Shown: in pieces, positions 24,120 to 50,000 of the stretch
How positions within the stretch are numbered: the stretch's first letter is position 1
Layout of the letters: each line of letters opens with the position of its first letter
Origin: Strigops habroptila
Taxonomy: Eukaryota > Chordata > Aves > Psittaciformes > Psittacidae
Direction: 5' to 3'
DNA length: 64,000 nt
Assembly (NCBI RefSeq): GCF_004027225.2
Contig: NW_022651109.1
Coordinates: 165,177 to 229,176, forward strand
Program-made: the position numbers and the translations under genes
Notes under the pieces: generated by a model
Seen by the model: only the letters and a program-made list of their open reading frames with translations
What the model was told of the DNA's origin: nothing
Database searches by the model: none

Positions 24120-25520
24120 TCCAAGTGTCCTTCTGCATGTTTGATCCATCTCTGATCTCCATCCTTCCTCCTTCTCCAGGTTTGATCCATCTCCAATCTC
24201 CTTCTTTCCCTGCTCTCCATGTCTCCTCCTTCCTCTATCTCCATCCTTCCCTGTTGTTCATGTTTCCTCCATCGTCCGTCTCCATCCTTCCTTCCCCTCC
24301 ATGTTTCCTCCATCCCCATCTCCATCCTTCCTCCTTCTCCATTCTCATCTCCATCCCTCCCTCTTCTCCATGATTCCTCCATCTTCCATCTCCATCCTTG
24401 CTTCTCCTCCATGTTTCCTTCATCCCCATCTCCACCCTTCCCTGTTCTCCATGTTTCCTTCATCCCCATCTCCACCCTTCCCTGTTCTCCATGTGTCCTC
24501 CTTCCTCCATCTCCATCCCTTCCTGTTCTCCATGTTTCCTCCATCCTTATGTCCATCCTTCCTTCTCCTCCATGTTTCCTCCATCCCTATCTCCATCCCT
24601 CCCTGTTCTCCATGTCTCCTTCTTTCTTTCTATCTCCATCCTTCCTCCATTTCCATCCTTATCTCCATTCTTCCGTTCTCCATGTTTCCTCCTTCCTCAT
24701 CTTCATCCTTCCTTCTCCTGTTTCCTTCTTCCTCCATCTCCATCCTTTCTTCTCCTCCATGTTTCCTCCACCCCTATCTCCATCTTTCCCTCTTCTCCAC
24801 ATCTCCTTCCATCTCCATCCCTCCTCCATCTCCACCCTTATTTCCATCCCTCCCTCTTCTCCATCCATGTTCCTCCATCCTCCATCTCCATCCTTCCTCC
24901 TCCATCCATGATCTCCAACCCCTCCCCGTCCTCCTCCAACCCCTCCATAGGGCCCTCCCCAACCCATCTCCATGGTCCCCACCATGGGGCCCACCACGGG
25001 GCCCACCACCCATCTCCATGGGGAGCAAGGAACCTGCGCCCCATGGGCCCCATTTCCTTTATCTATGGGGCCCATGGCACATGGCCACAGGGAGTGGTGA
25101 CCCACACCCATGGGTGGCTCCAACCCATGGCCATGGGAACCGTGACCCACAGTCACGTGGAGCTTTGACCCACTTCTATGGGGCCCACAAACCTTCTCCA
25201 TGGGGAGCAATGACCCACTGCTGTGAGGAAGCAGCACCCATGGCCATGGGTGCCTCCAACCCATGGCCATGAGGATCCATGACCCACGTCCATGGGGAGC
25301 AATGACCCACGTCCATGAGGATCCATGGGGAGCAATGACCCACGCCCATGAGGATCCGTGGGGAGCAATGACCCATGTCTTTGAGGATCCATGGGGAGCA
25401 ATGACCCACGTCCATGAGGATCCATGACCCATGTCCATGGGTACCTCCAACCCACGTCCGTGAGGATCCATGATCCATGTCCATGGGTACCTCCAACCCA
25501 TGGGAACCCCTGACTCAGAC
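24120..25520. repeat. Minisatellites in the 5' intron of gene D
   Basis: 24120-24910: pyrimidine-rich ~60-base units with 'ctccatgtttcctcc' and 'atctccatccttcc'. 24950-25520: ~33-base units with 'gagcaatgacccac' and 'catgaggatccatgg'. 25520-26030 is apparently unique and non-coding. Confidence 0.8.
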
Positions 25521-26071
25521 CCATGGACAACCCCAACCCTCAACCATGGCCACCAACCCCCATGTCCTTCCAACCCCTTCCCCATGTCCATAGAGGAGAC
25601 GACACCCCCATCCAAAGCTATCTCCAGCCCCACCCCCTTGAAGACCCATTGGGCCACCACGTCCCCTATCTCCATAGCCCCACCAGCTCCATCCCATGGG
25701 AGGCATCCAAGGGCAGAGTGAGGTTCTGGGAGGTCAATGGCCTGGAGACAAGGAGGGGGAAGGTGGAGGACTTGGTGGAACCCATAATTACGTGGCCTCA
25801 TTAAGGATGACTCTGCTGGTTGCTCCTATGGGCCCATGATGTCACCCATTGCAACAGCTTGATGGCAATGACGGGGCCAATGGGGTGGAGGTGGTGGGGT
25901 GGGATGATGGACACCCCATCTTGCTCTAAGACCCCCCCAAAACCTCCATCTATGGGGGTCCTTATGGACCATCTCATCTTCTCCTGGGGGCAAAACCCCC
26001 ATGGGGGGGGCATCTAACAGCTTTGCCCCACAGCGACCACAGCAATGGAGGTCCCCAAGCTATGGGGCACC

Positions 26072-30587
<4,516 letters not shown>

Positions 30588-30700
30588 GGGGACCTCCTCA
30601 ACCAGCTCCACACGCCATACAGGGGGGAGGTCAGAGGACCACGGGGCCACCAGAAGCTGTGGGTGAAGCTGGTGAGATGTGGGGTGGGAAGACACCAGAA

Positions 30701-30706
30701 ATTAAA
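30701..30706 (+). terminator. Polyadenylation signal of gene D
   Basis: ATTAAA, the common variant signal, 114 bases after the stop codon of gene D. Confidence 0.6.
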
Positions 30707-30984
30707 GCCTTTGTGATGGTCGCTTTGGTCCTTTCAACCTCCCGTTAGATGAGAAGATCAAGCCCAACGTGGTGCTGTGGTCGCCCCCCATGGCCCCAGT
30801 GACCAGTGGTGGTGGTGGTTGTGGGCTTCATGGTGGGGTCACCACCAGCTTTCCAACCCTGGTCTCCTCATCCATCATCTCCCATGGGTTGTGGTGGCAC
30901 CAAGGACATGGTGGTCGACAAAGGGTCTTCAAGCCAGAGAGAGGGTGGTCAACTCAAGCAGCGTCTATCTACCAGGAGGTGCCC

Positions 30985-31200
30985 AATAGGAGAAGAACCC
31001 AACAAGGGTCAGCCAATGAGGGTCAATGGTGGTTGGTCAACCCAATGAGGTTCAACCAAGCAATGGTGATTGGTCAACCCAATGAGGCTCAACCAATCAA
31101 TGGTGCTTGGTCAACCCAATGAGGCTCAACCAATCAATGGTGCTTGGTCAACCCAATGAGGGTCACCCAACTCATGGTGGTTGCTTGGTCAACCCAATGT
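30985..31200. repeat. ~38-bp repeat 'caacccaatgaggctcaacc'
   Basis: About five copies downstream of gene D. Three of them contain CCAATCA. It precedes the larger CCAAT array at 31340. Confidence 0.7.
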
Positions 31201-31339
31201 CCACCTTCTTCTGAGGCTGGTGGCCACTTGGTTGCCTTCTCCTCCCCCCCCCATAGGTGGTGCTGGAGGGGTCACGTCTCCATCCTGCCCCACATGGGGG
31301 TCTCCTGAGGTGGGCCCCATAGAGATGGTCAGGGAGAAG

Positions 31340-31860
31340 ACGTCGCCATTGGTCGAGCTCTTCTCAAGTCCCACCTGCCTCAAAGAGGGGCCACGCCATT
31401 GGTTGAGCTCTTCTCAAGACCTACTCGCCCCAAAGTGCTTCCACACCATTGGTTGAGCTCCTCCTAAGTCCCGCCCACCCCAAACTGGAGCCACCTCATT
31501 GGCTGAGCTCCTCCTAAGTCCCACCTATGTCAACTTGGAGCCACGCCATTGGTTGAGCTCCTCTTAAGTCCCACCCACCTCAACTTGAAGCCACCCCATT
31601 GGCTCGACTCCTCCTAAGTCCAACCCACCTCAAAGCCCACCATTGGTTGGGCTCTTCCCAAGACCTACTCAACCCAAAGTGCTACCACGCCATTGGTTGA
31701 GCTCCTCTGAAGTCCCACCCACCCCAAAGTGGGGCCACGCCATTGGTTGAGCCCTGTCCAAGACCAACTCAGCCTAAATGGGGTCCACGCCATTGGCTGG
31801 GCTCCTCTTAAGTCCCACCCACCTCAACTTGGAGCCACCCCATTGGCCGCTGGTCCTGCC
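31340..31860. repeat. ~50-bp CCAAT-box minisatellite upstream of gene E
   Basis: Eleven copies spaced 45-51 bases apart, core 'gccattggttgagctc' plus 'ctaagtcccacccacctcaa'. Each copy has one ATTGG preceded by CC, which fits NF-Y on the reverse strand. The array runs to within about 35 bases of a further forward CCAAT at 31893. Its unit is unrelated to the CCAAT array before gene C. Confidence 0.8.
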
Positions 31861-31889
31861 CCAATGCTGGGGGCGGAGCTTCCCCATCA

Positions 31890-32040
31890 CCAGCCAATCA
31901 CAGCCCAGGCTCGCGTGCCCTTGCTGAGGCCCCTAAAGCCTCATTAGCGTTAATGAGCCATCCCATAATAGGCGCCCGGCCCCACACCCAGGGCGAGGCC
32001 TTAATCCAACCTTAATGGGGCAGCACCCGCCCCACACGTC
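31890..32040 (+). promoter_or_regulatory. Probable promoter region of gene E
   Basis: Non-repetitive segment with CCAATCA at 31893 and an A/T-rich element near 31950-31972. There is no clear TATA box. A leader exon is likely, because an acceptor (polypyrimidine then ag at 32681-32682) precedes the coding exon. The TSS cannot be placed. Confidence 0.3.
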
Positions 32041-32620
32041 GCCCCATAGATAGACACAGGGACCTGCTTTGACCCATAGATGGTCCATGCGGACCTTCTT
32101 CACCCCATGGCTGGACCATGGGGAACCTGCTTAGACCCATAGATGGACCATGGGGACCTTCTTCACCCCATAGATAGACACAGAGACCTGCTTAGACCCA
32201 TAGATGGACCACGGGGACCTCCTTCACCCCATAGATAGACACAGGGACCCACTTCACCCCATTGTCACCCCATAACTGACCCCTATGGCCTCCTCTTTGT
32301 CACCTCATCATCAACCCCATTATCACCCCACGGGCACCCCATAAGTGACCCCATTGTCACCCCATAACTGTCCCCTATGATTCCCCCTATGGGACCCCTT
32401 TGTTGCCCCCATGTGTGTCCCCCCCCCCCCATAGCCACCCCATTGTCACCCCATAACTAATCCCATTGTCACCCCCATGACCCCCCCCATTATTACCCCA
32501 CGGCCACCCCATTGTCACCCCATTATCACCCTATAACCAGCCCCATTGTCACCCAATAACCCCCCTATGGCCACCCCTTTGTCACCCCATAACCAACCCC
32601 ATTGCCCCCCCCAAGTGACA
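32040..32620. repeat. Repeats in the 5' region of gene E
   Basis: 32040-32260: ~60-base units with 'cccatagatggaccatgggg'. 32260-32620: ~15-20 base units with 'ccccattgtcaccccataac'. They are presumably intronic. Confidence 0.7.
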
Positions 32621-32768
32621 GGGTGGGGGAGGGGTGGGAACACGCCACCTGCCCCCCCCCCATCCCCCCCCCCCCTTCTCAGGGTCTCATTAACGAGCCC
32701 CGTTAATCATTAACCGGAGCCTTGATGAGCCTCGGGGGGGCCCCGACCCCCCCCCCCCCGGACCCGCC

Positions 32769-36527
<3,759 letters not shown>

Positions 36528-36539
36528 GACCTGCTCGTC

Positions 36540-37465
36540 CTGCCATGGAACCCACCATAGATCCAACAGAGACCATCTCATCCCACCATGGAACCCACCA
36601 TAGATCCAACAGAGACCATCTCATCCCACCATGGAACCCACCATAGATCCAACAGAGACCATCTCATCCCACCATGGAACCCACCATAGATCCAACAGAG
36701 ACCATCTCATCCCACCATGGAACCCACCATAGATCCAACAGAGACCATCTCATCCCACCATGGAGCCATGGAACCCACCATAGATCCAACAGAGACCATC
36801 TCATCCCACCATGGAGCCATGGAACCCACCATAGATCCAACAGAGACCATCTCATCCCACCATGGAACCCACCATAGATCCAACAGAGACCATCTCATCC
36901 CACCATGGAACCCACCACAGATCCAACAGAGACCATCTCATCCCACCATGGAACCCACCATAGATCCAACAGAGACCATCTCATCCCACCATGGAACCCA
37001 CCATAGATCCAACAGAGACCATCTCATCCCACCATGGAGCCATGGAACCCACCATAGATCCAACAGAGACCATCTCATCCCACCATGGAGCCATGGAACC
37101 CACCATAGATCCAACAGAAACCATCTCATCCCACCATGGAACCCACCACAGATCCAACAGAGACCATCTCATCCCACCGTGGAACCCACCATAGATCCAA
37201 CAGAGACCATCTCATCCCATCATGGAACCCACCACAGATCCAACAGAGACCATCTCATCCCACCATGGAACCCACCATAGATCCAACAGAGACCATCTCA
37301 TCCCACCATGGAGCCATGGAACCCACCATAGATCCAACAGAGACCATCTCATCCCATCATGGAACCCACCACAGATCCAACAGAGACCATCTCATCCCAC
37401 CATGGAGCCATGGAACCCACCATAGATCCAACAGAGACCATCTCATCCCACCATGGATGGACAGA
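36540..37465. repeat. 43-bp direct-repeat array in the 3' UTR of gene E
   Basis: About 21 near-identical copies of a unit with 'ggaacccaccatagatcc' and 'aacagagaccatctcatccc'. Some units carry an 11-base extension ('gagccatggaa'). It starts right after the stop codon and ends 30 bases before the poly(A) signal, so it should be transcribed as 3' UTR. Confidence 0.9.
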
Positions 37466-37492
37466 CCCCACCACAGACCCCCAATAAATCCC

Positions 37493-37498
37493 TCCCAG
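37493..37498 (+). terminator. Polyadenylation signal of gene E
   Basis: AATAAA after the 3' UTR repeat array. No earlier AATAAA is seen after the stop codon. Confidence 0.6.
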
Positions 37499-37539
37499 CA
37501 TCTCTAAGGCATCTCCTGACCCATTGGGAGGACAAAGGG

Positions 37540-38620
37540 ACCCAAAATCAGGTAGAAGTGACCAAAATTGGGGACAAATGACCCAAAATCAGACAGAATT
37601 GACCCAAAAATACAGAAGTGACCCCAAACTGGGCAAAATTGACCTAAAATCGGATAGAAATGACCCAAAACTGGGTAGAAATGACCCAAATTGGGCAGAA
37701 TTGGGCAAAATCAGATCGAAATGACCCCAAATTGGACAGAAATCACCCCAAATTGGGCAAAACCGACCCAAAACCATACAGAAATGACCCAAAACCACAA
37801 AAATGATGTAAAATTGGACAGAAGTGACCCCAAATTGGGCAAAATTGACCTCAAATCGGGTAGAAATGACCCAAAATCGGGTAAAAATGACCCAAAATCA
37901 GGCAGAAATGACCCAAATTGGGCAGAATTGGGCAAAATCAGGTCGAAATGACCCCACATTGGACAGAAATGACCCAAAATTGGGCAAAACCGACCCAAAC
38001 CCAGACAGAAATGACCCAAACCCACAAAAATGACGTAAAATTGGACAGAAATGACCCCAAATTGGGCAAAATTGACCTCAAATCGGGTAGAAATGACCCA
38101 AAATCAGGCAGGAAATGACCCAAATTGGGCAGAATTGGGCAAAATCAGGTCGAAATGACCCTACATTGGACAGAAATGACCCCAAATTGGGCAAAACCGA
38201 CCCAAAACCAGACCGAAATGACCCAAAACCACAAAAATGTCGTAAATTGGACAGAAATGACCCCAAATTGGGCAAAATTGACGCAAAATTACAGGAATGA
38301 CCCAAAATCAAGCAAAATAGACCCCAAATTGGGCAGAAATAGGCAAAAATGGGGCAGAAATGGGCAAAATTGGACAGAAATGACCCAAAATCGTGTAGAA
38401 ACAACCAAAAAATACAGAAATGATACAAAAATTGGACAGAATTGACCCAAAATTGGACAGAATTGACCCCAAAACACAAAAATGATGTAAAATTGGACCG
38501 AATTGACCCAAAATTGGATAGAAATGACCCAAAATTGGGCAAAATTGACCCAAACTGGGGCAGAAATGACTCCAAATCGGCCAGAATTGACCCCAAAAGG
38601 GCAGAACTGCCCCACACTGG
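37540..38620. repeat. A-rich minisatellite 'cagaaatgacccaaaattggg'
   Basis: About 45 copies of a 20-25 base unit, with a ~240-base higher-order pattern marked by 'ttgggcagaattgggcaaaa' at about 37695, 37916 and 38124. It lies between genes E and F. 38620-38985 is unique sequence with no supported gene. Confidence 0.9.
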
Positions 38621-38984
38621 TCCCAGAGCAGCTCAACGCCGGTTCCCTATGGGGAGGGAGCCCAATTCCCACCTAATTCCCACCACCCACCCCCAATTCC
38701 CAGCCTTCTTCCCGCCCCATATCCCATGGGCTCCGTGGGGCTGAGTCATGGGGCACAGCAGCGTTATGGGGCATGAAGAGGGGGGGTAATTAGTGCTGGG
38801 GGGTAATTAGAGCCATCAATGGGGCCGGAGGGGCAGGGAGGAGCCGCGTTGGGATTTGGGAGCGTTCCCGCGTCCCGGATCCCGCCGCCTCCTCCCCAAA
38901 GCTCCCGGGATTGAGGCTGGGTTGGGATGGGAGGGACCGGGCTGGTGCGAGAGTCACGAGAGGCTCGGGTCCAACGTCTATCCC

Positions 38985-39745
38985 GACAGCTATCGCGATA
39001 TCCCAGTGTCCATCCCGACATCTATCCCGACATCCATTGTACCATCCATCCCATCCAATGTCCATCGCATCCATGGCAACATCCCCACTGATTTCCATCC
39101 CATCTATCGCATCCACCCCAATGTCCATCCCAGCATCCATCCCAACACCTATCCCAACCCATCCCAAGATCCAACCCAACATCCACCCCAATGTCCATCC
39201 AACGTCCATCCCAACATCCATCCCAAGATCCCTTCCATCCATCCCAACCATTCCATCCATGCCAACATCCACCCCAACGTTCATCCCATCCATCCCAACA
39301 TCCCGACATCCATCCCGACATCCATCCCCTCCACCCCAATGTCCACCCAACATCCCAAATCCATCCCATCTGACCAACATCCATCCCAATGTCCATCCAA
39401 CGTCCATCCCAACATCCATCCAAGATCCCTTTCATCCATCCCAACCATTCCATCCATGCCAACATCCACCCCAACGTTCATCCCATCCATCCCAACATCC
39501 CGACATCCATCCCCTCCACCCCAATGTCCACCCAACATCCCAAATCCACCCCATCTGACCAACATCCATCCCAATGTCCATCCCAAATCCCATTGTACAT
39601 CCCACCATCCATCCCACCATCCCATTGCCCATCTCTACATCCACCCCAACACCCATCCCAACATCTCAAGGTCCATCCCATCATCCCGACGTCCACCCCA
39701 TCATCCCAAACCCATCCCCTGGTCCATCCCATCATCCCATGGTCC
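38985..39745. repeat. 'catcccaacatccatcc' minisatellite
   Basis: Short (~17-19 base) units; a ~200-base block containing 'caaccattccatccatgcc' is duplicated at about 39240 and 39440. It lies upstream of gene F and is non-coding. Confidence 0.85.
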
Positions 39746-39894
39746 ATCCCGGGCTCCTCCCCCGGGGCGGAGCCATCGGCACAAAAGCCACCCCCAACAA
39801 GCTGGGACACGCCACAACACGCCAGGACACGGCACGGACACGGCACGGACACGCCAAGGACACGCCAGGGACGGGAGGTGACACGGGGGGGGGA

Positions 39895-40980
39895 CACGGG
39901 GGGTGGGATAAGGGGAGGGATAAGGGGGGATATGGGGAAGGGGAGAGGGGGAGAAGGAGGAAGGAATGAGGAAGGAAGGAGGGAGGAGGAGGAAGAGGGA
40001 AGGGGCGGAAGGAGGAAGGAGGGAGGGATGGGAAGGAAGGAGGAAGGGAAGGTGGGGCGGAAGGAAGTGGGGACAGGAGGAGGTGGAGAGGGTGGGATGG
40101 AAGGTGGGAAGGGGGGAAGGAAGGAGCGGGATGAAGAGGAGGAAGGAGGGAGCGGGATGAAGGGGGGAAGGAGGGAGCGGGATGAAGAGGGGAAGGAAGG
40201 AGCGGGATGAAGAGGAGGAAGGAGGGAGCGGGATGAAGAGGAGGAAGGAGGGAGCGGGATGAAGGGGGGAAGGAGGGAGCGGGATGAAGGGGGGAAGGAA
40301 GGAGCGGGATGAAGGGGGGGAAGGAAGGAGCGGGATGAAGGGGGGAAGGAGGGAGCGGGATGAAGGGGGAAGGAAGGAGCGGGATGAAGAGGAGGAAGGA
40401 GGGAGCGGGATGAAGAGGAGGAAGGAGGGAGCGGGATGAAGGGGGGAAGGAGGGAGCGGGATGAAGGGGGAAGGAAGGAGCGGGATGAAGAGGAGGAAGG
40501 AAGGAGCGGGATGAAGAGGAGGAAGGAGGGAGCGGGATGAAGGGGGAAGGAAGGAGCAGGATGAAGGGGGGAAGGAAGGAGCGGGATGAAGAGGAGGAAG
40601 GAGGGAGCGGGATGAAGAGGAGGAAGGAGGGAGCGGGATGAAGGGGGAAGGAGGGAGCGGGATGAAGGGGGGAAGGAGGGAGCGGGATGAAGAGGGGAAG
40701 GAAGGAGCGGGATGAAGAGGAGGAAGGAGGGAGCGGGATGAAGAGGAGGAAGGCGGGGGCGGGATGAGGGGGGGAAGGAGGGAGCGGGATGAAGGGGGGA
40801 AGGAAGGAGCGGGATGAAGGGGGGGAAGGAAGGAGCGGGATGAAGGGGGGGAAGGAGGGAGCGGGATGAAGGGGGGAAGGAAGGAGCGGGATGAAGAGGA
40901 GGAAGGAAGGAGCGGGATGAAGGGGAGAAGGAAGGAGCGGGATGAAGAGGAGGAAGGAGGGAGCGGGATGAAGGGCGATG
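39895..40980. repeat. 27-bp homopurine minisatellite upstream of gene F
   Basis: About 35 copies of 'gggatgaagaggaggaagg' plus 'agggagc', purine-rich on the + strand, ending 40 bases before the signal-peptide exon of gene F. It can form triplex DNA. The preceding 39745-39890 segment contains 'ggacacgcca' repeats. Confidence 0.9.
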
Positions 40981-41018
40981 CTGGGACAGACGGACACGGG
41001 CAGGTCCCCCCCAGGGCC

Positions 41019-45412
<4,394 letters not shown>

Positions 45413-45469
45413 GACACGCCAAGGACACGTTAACAACACGCTAAGGACACGGGACATGGAGCTGGACCA

Positions 45470-45900
45470 CAACGAGGGACCTACATGGAGCTGGGCCACC
45501 ACGGACTATGAGTAGGGACAGAACGACATGGAGATGGATCACTATGGACCACATATAGGGACATACATGGAGCTGGGCCACCAGAGACCATGGATCTGGA
45601 CCACCATGGGCCACCATAGACCATCATGGACCATGGATCTGGACCACCATGGGCCACCATAGACAATCATGGACCATGGAGCTGGACCACCATAGACCAT
45701 CATGGACCATGGATCTGGACCACCATGGGCCACCATAGACCATCATGGACCATGGAGCTGGACCACCATGGGCCACCATAGACCATCATGGACCATGGAT
45801 CTGGACCACCATGGGCCACCATTGACCATCACGGACCATGGATCTGGACCACCATGGGCCACCATTGACCACATACAGGGCCATCCATGGAGCTGGGCCA
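45470..45900. repeat. ~40-bp repeat in the 3' UTR of gene F
   Basis: About eight copies with 'ggaccaccatgggccaccat' and 'agaccatcatggaccatgg'. It lies between the stop codon and the AATAAA at 46146. Confidence 0.75.
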
Positions 45901-46145
45901 CCAGAGACTATGAGTAGGGACACAAGGACATAGACCTGGGTCACCACAGACCATCAGGGACCACCAGAGACTACAAGTAGGGACTCAAAGACACAGACCT
46001 GGACCACCATGGACCTGGGCCACCACACACCACCTCTATGGACACAAGCCATGGGGCTGGGCCACCACCCCCCAGCTCTGGAGGCCATGGACATGGTGGG
46101 ACACACCAGAGCTCCTGAAGGAGCCACATTGGGGGGGGGAGGAAC

Positions 46146-46151
46146 AATAAA
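46146..46151 (+). terminator. Polyadenylation signal of gene F
   Basis: AATAAA, the first clear + strand signal after gene F, about 730 bases past the stop. It converges with the minus-strand signal at 46271. Confidence 0.55.
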
Positions 46152-46270
46152 GTAGGAGCAAACCCAACGTTGAGTCCATCTCTAGGTCCCACCACCCCCA
46201 AGAGGTCCCACCATGGTCTTTGGTGGCCCAAACCCCCTCGGAGATCTTCATGGGCTTCTCCACTAAAGTC

Positions 46271-46276
46271 TTTATT
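46271..46276 (-). terminator. Polyadenylation signal of the synaptophysin-like gene
   Basis: TTTATT on + (AATAAA on the minus strand), about 740 bases past the minus-strand stop at 47015. Genes F and the synaptophysin-like gene are convergent with about 120 bases between their signals. Confidence 0.6.
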
Positions 46277-47014
46277 GAAGGAGACACCACAAAGGGGGGA
46301 GATGGGGGCCGGGGACCCCCCTGGAGGTGGCCCCAAGGGGGCATCAAGGGCGTGGTTGGAGATGACCTCAAGGGGCTCCAGCAAGTGATGGTCACCTCAA
46401 ATATGGCCGCCCAAGGGGGGGGAGAAGGGCAGGAGGAGTGTGATGGTGGAGGAGATGGGGGGGGACCAAGATGGCCGCCACGTCTCCCATCCCCACCGCT
46501 GCCAGCGGCCAATCAGAGGCCACCAATGGTCACCTCCAGGTCTCCACCTGATTGGCCGAGCCCTTCTTGCTCCCGCCCCATTGGTGGTCCCCAAGCCCAT
46601 GTGATCTCCGTTGAGCTCCACGCCACCCAATGAGGATGAGGCCGAAGCTCAAGCCGCCCAATCCTGAGCGAGACCACACGGGAAAGGACCAATCGGGGCC
46701 AAGCTGGGGCCGTGGCTGCTCGAGCGAAGCCCTGGAGAAGCCACCTCCTGGCGCAGAAGAACCCACCTGAGATGTGGTTGAACCCAGAACCCACGTCCTC
46801 ACCTCACCCATGGCCTGATCCTCACCCCCCCATGGGTCCCCTCCACCCCCCTGCCCCACGAGGACCACATGGACCTTCCTCTATCTCCTCCCATGGGAGG
46901 AGCAGAAGCTTCACCCACCACCCAAAAGCAGCTCCAAAGGGCCCCCATTGACCTAAAGGAGCCGGAGGCAGGAGGTGGCCACCACCGGGGGGGCGGTGGG
47001 ACGTGCGATGGAGG

Positions 47015-50000
47015 TTACATGGGGCCGGGGGCCGGGGGGGCCGGCGGTTGGTGGAACTTGGTCTCCTTGAAGACGAACCAGGAGCTGCCGAGCCAAAGGA
47101 TGAGGTTGAGGAAGCCAAAGACCTGATGGGGGGGGGAAGGGGTTGGAGATGTGAGACCAAGCGCCAGGAGCAAGGGGACAACCTCAGGCTGGGGCAGCGC
47201 AAGGGTCTCATTGGGGTCTCAAGAGGTTCCTCAAGGAGGAACCCAAAAAGGGGCCCCAAAGGGTTCTCAAGAGGCTCCTCAGGAGGTTCCTCAAGAGGTT
47301 CCATCAAGAAGCTCCTCGATGGAACCAATTGAGCTTCTTGAGAAGTTCCTCAAGAGGGTCCCCAAAAGGCTCCTCAGAAGGTTCCTCCCATCCCCCCCCC
47401 CAAGCACCCACCACGGAGACGTTGAGGGCGCCCATGGGGGTGGCCCCGTCGCGGTGGCACGTCACAGCCGGGGGGTGGCAGTGGGGCAGAGGAGCCGCCA
47501 CCGAGGCCTTGATGTCCGTCAGCGCCTTGGCCCAGGCCGACGAGGCCACCAGCCACAGGAAGGAGAAGGCCGCGGTGGCCAAGAAGTCCTGTGGGAGACA
47601 TGGGAGAGGTCAGGAGGTAGGAGAGGACAATGGGGGTGGGCATCAGATCCCGTGGGGCAGAGGAGGGACGTGGTGGACATCAAGTGTTATGGAGCTTGGA
47701 GGTCCAGAGGACAACGTGGTGGACACTAAAACCCATGGGACATGGTGGGGTAGAGGAGGAATGTGGTGGACACCAAGTGTTATGGAGCTTGGGGGTCCAG
47801 AGGACCATTGTGGTGGCCCGCAAGACATAGAGACATGGAAGGAGACCCCAAAAGTGGTGGGGAACATGGTGGACACCAAGTGTTATGGAGCCTGGAGGTG
47901 CAGAGGACAATGGTGGTGGAGCTCAAGAGGCATAAACATGGAGGGAGACCCCAAAACTATGGGGTTGGAGAGGAGGAACATGGTGGACACCAAGTGTTAT
48001 GGACACTGGGGGTGCAGAGGACAACGTGGTGGACACTAAAACCCATGGGACATGGTGGGGCAGAGGAGGAACATGGTGGACACCAAGTGTTATGGAGCTT
48101 GGGGGTCCAGAGAACCATTGTGGTGGCCCCCAAGACCTAGAGACATGGAAGGAGACCCCAAAAGTGGTGGGGAACATGGTGGACACCAAGTGTTATGGAG
48201 CTTGGAGGTCCAGAGGACAATGTCGTGGACACTAAAACCCATGGGACCACCATGGGATGTGGCGGGGCAGAGGAGGAACATGGTGGACACCAAGTGTTAT
48301 GGAGCTTGGGGGTCCAGAGACATAGGGGGGGACCCCAAAAGTGGGGTTGGGAGAGGACAATGATGGTGGACACCACGTGTTCTGGAGCCCGGCGGTGCAG
48401 AGGACCATTGTGGTGGGCCCCAAACCGTGGTGGGACCCCAAAGGCAAGAAGGGCCGATCCTTACCCTGTGTCCTGTCCATGGCAGCAGGAGGAGAGAAGG
48501 TCAAAGGAGGGTTATGGAGCAGCCCCAATGTCCCACCCCCCGTCCCACCCCACCAGGGGCACCTCCCAGCCGCAAAGGCTGATGGGATTGGAGGCCCATG
48601 GGAGCAATGGGGGGAGCTGGGCTGGGATTGGGGGGCGAGGAGGTGGTGGGTGACCAATGGGAGGGCAGGAGAGGAGCGAGGTGGTGGATGGAGAACACCA
48701 ACATGGGTGGATGGTGATTGGATGGTGGTTGGATGGAAGTTGGATGATGGTGGATGGTGATTGGATGATGGCGGGTGAAGGTTGGATGATGTTGGATGGT
48801 GATTGGATGGATGGAAGATGGTGGGACAATGGTTGGATGGTGATTGGATGATGGTGGATGGTGATTGGATGGTGGTGGATGAAGGTTGGATGATGGTGGA
48901 TGGAGGCTGGATGATGGTGGATGGTGATTGGATGTATGGAAGATGGTTGGACAACGGTTGGATGGTGATTGGATGGAGGTTGGATGGTGGTGGATGGTGA
49001 TTGGATGGATGGAAGATGGTTGGATGAAGGTTGGATGATGGTGGATGGTGATTGGATGGATGGATGAAGGTTGGATGGTGATTGGATGATGGTGGATGGT
49101 GGTGGATGGTGATTGGATGGAGGTTGGATGATGGTGGATGGTGACTGGATGATGATGGATGAAGGTTGGATGGATGGAAGATGGTTGGATGAAGGTTGGG
49201 TGGTGATTGGATGATGGTGGGTGAAGGTTGGATGATGGTGGATGGTGACTGGATGGATGGAAGATGGTTGGATGAAGGTTGGATGAAGGTGGATGATGGT
49301 GGATGAAGGTTGGATGAAGGTGCATGAAAGTTGGATGATGGTTGGATGAAGGTGGATGATGGTGGATGAAGGTGGATGAAGGTGGATGAAGGTGGATGAA
49401 GGTGGATGATGGTGAATGATGGTGAATGAAGGCGGCTGAAGGTTGGATGAAGGTTGAATGACGATGGCTGAAGGTTGGATGATCCTGGATGACAACATCT
49501 GAAGACCAGATGACCGAGGAACCCCCCAGGACCCCACCCCCCCCCCCCGCTCGCTCCCACCCCTGGAGAAGACTCACGGCCAGCGGGAGCCTCCCCCCGG
49601 CGCCCCGGTACAGGTGCAGGTAGCCCAGGTAGAGCGCCAGGGCCCCCAGGCTGTAGAGGAAGGAGAAGACGGCCACCACCACGAAGAACTGCGCCGAGGA
49701 CGAGAAGTCCCCGACCAGGTGGACGTCCATGGGCCACGTCTGGTTGCACATGGTGGTCAACGAGGGCGTGAAGGTGGCCAGGTTCATCCTGAGGGCGGCA
49801 AAAGGGGGTTCAAAGGGGGCTTCTCCATGCTGGGGTTGACCCATCCCGAAGCTCTTGGACCTTCTCAGAGCTCCAGTGTCCATCCCATGTGTCCTACGGG
49901 GGGGGGTGGTCACCATGGAGGTGCCAAACCCAAGTGCTCCTTGTTTAAGGGACTTTCATGGAGCTCCAAACCCATCCCAGAGCTCCAGTGTCCATCCCAT

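Noticed and set aside
36540-37465. Regular direct repeats that could be mistaken for a CRISPR array
   Set aside because: Units are contiguous with no unique spacers, and the context is a vertebrate 3' UTR.
48232-49916. Minus-strand open frames of ~470-505 codons rich in His, Pro and Ser
   Set aside because: They are translations of the ggatggtgattgg repeat inside an intron of the synaptophysin-like gene, with a real exon at one end.
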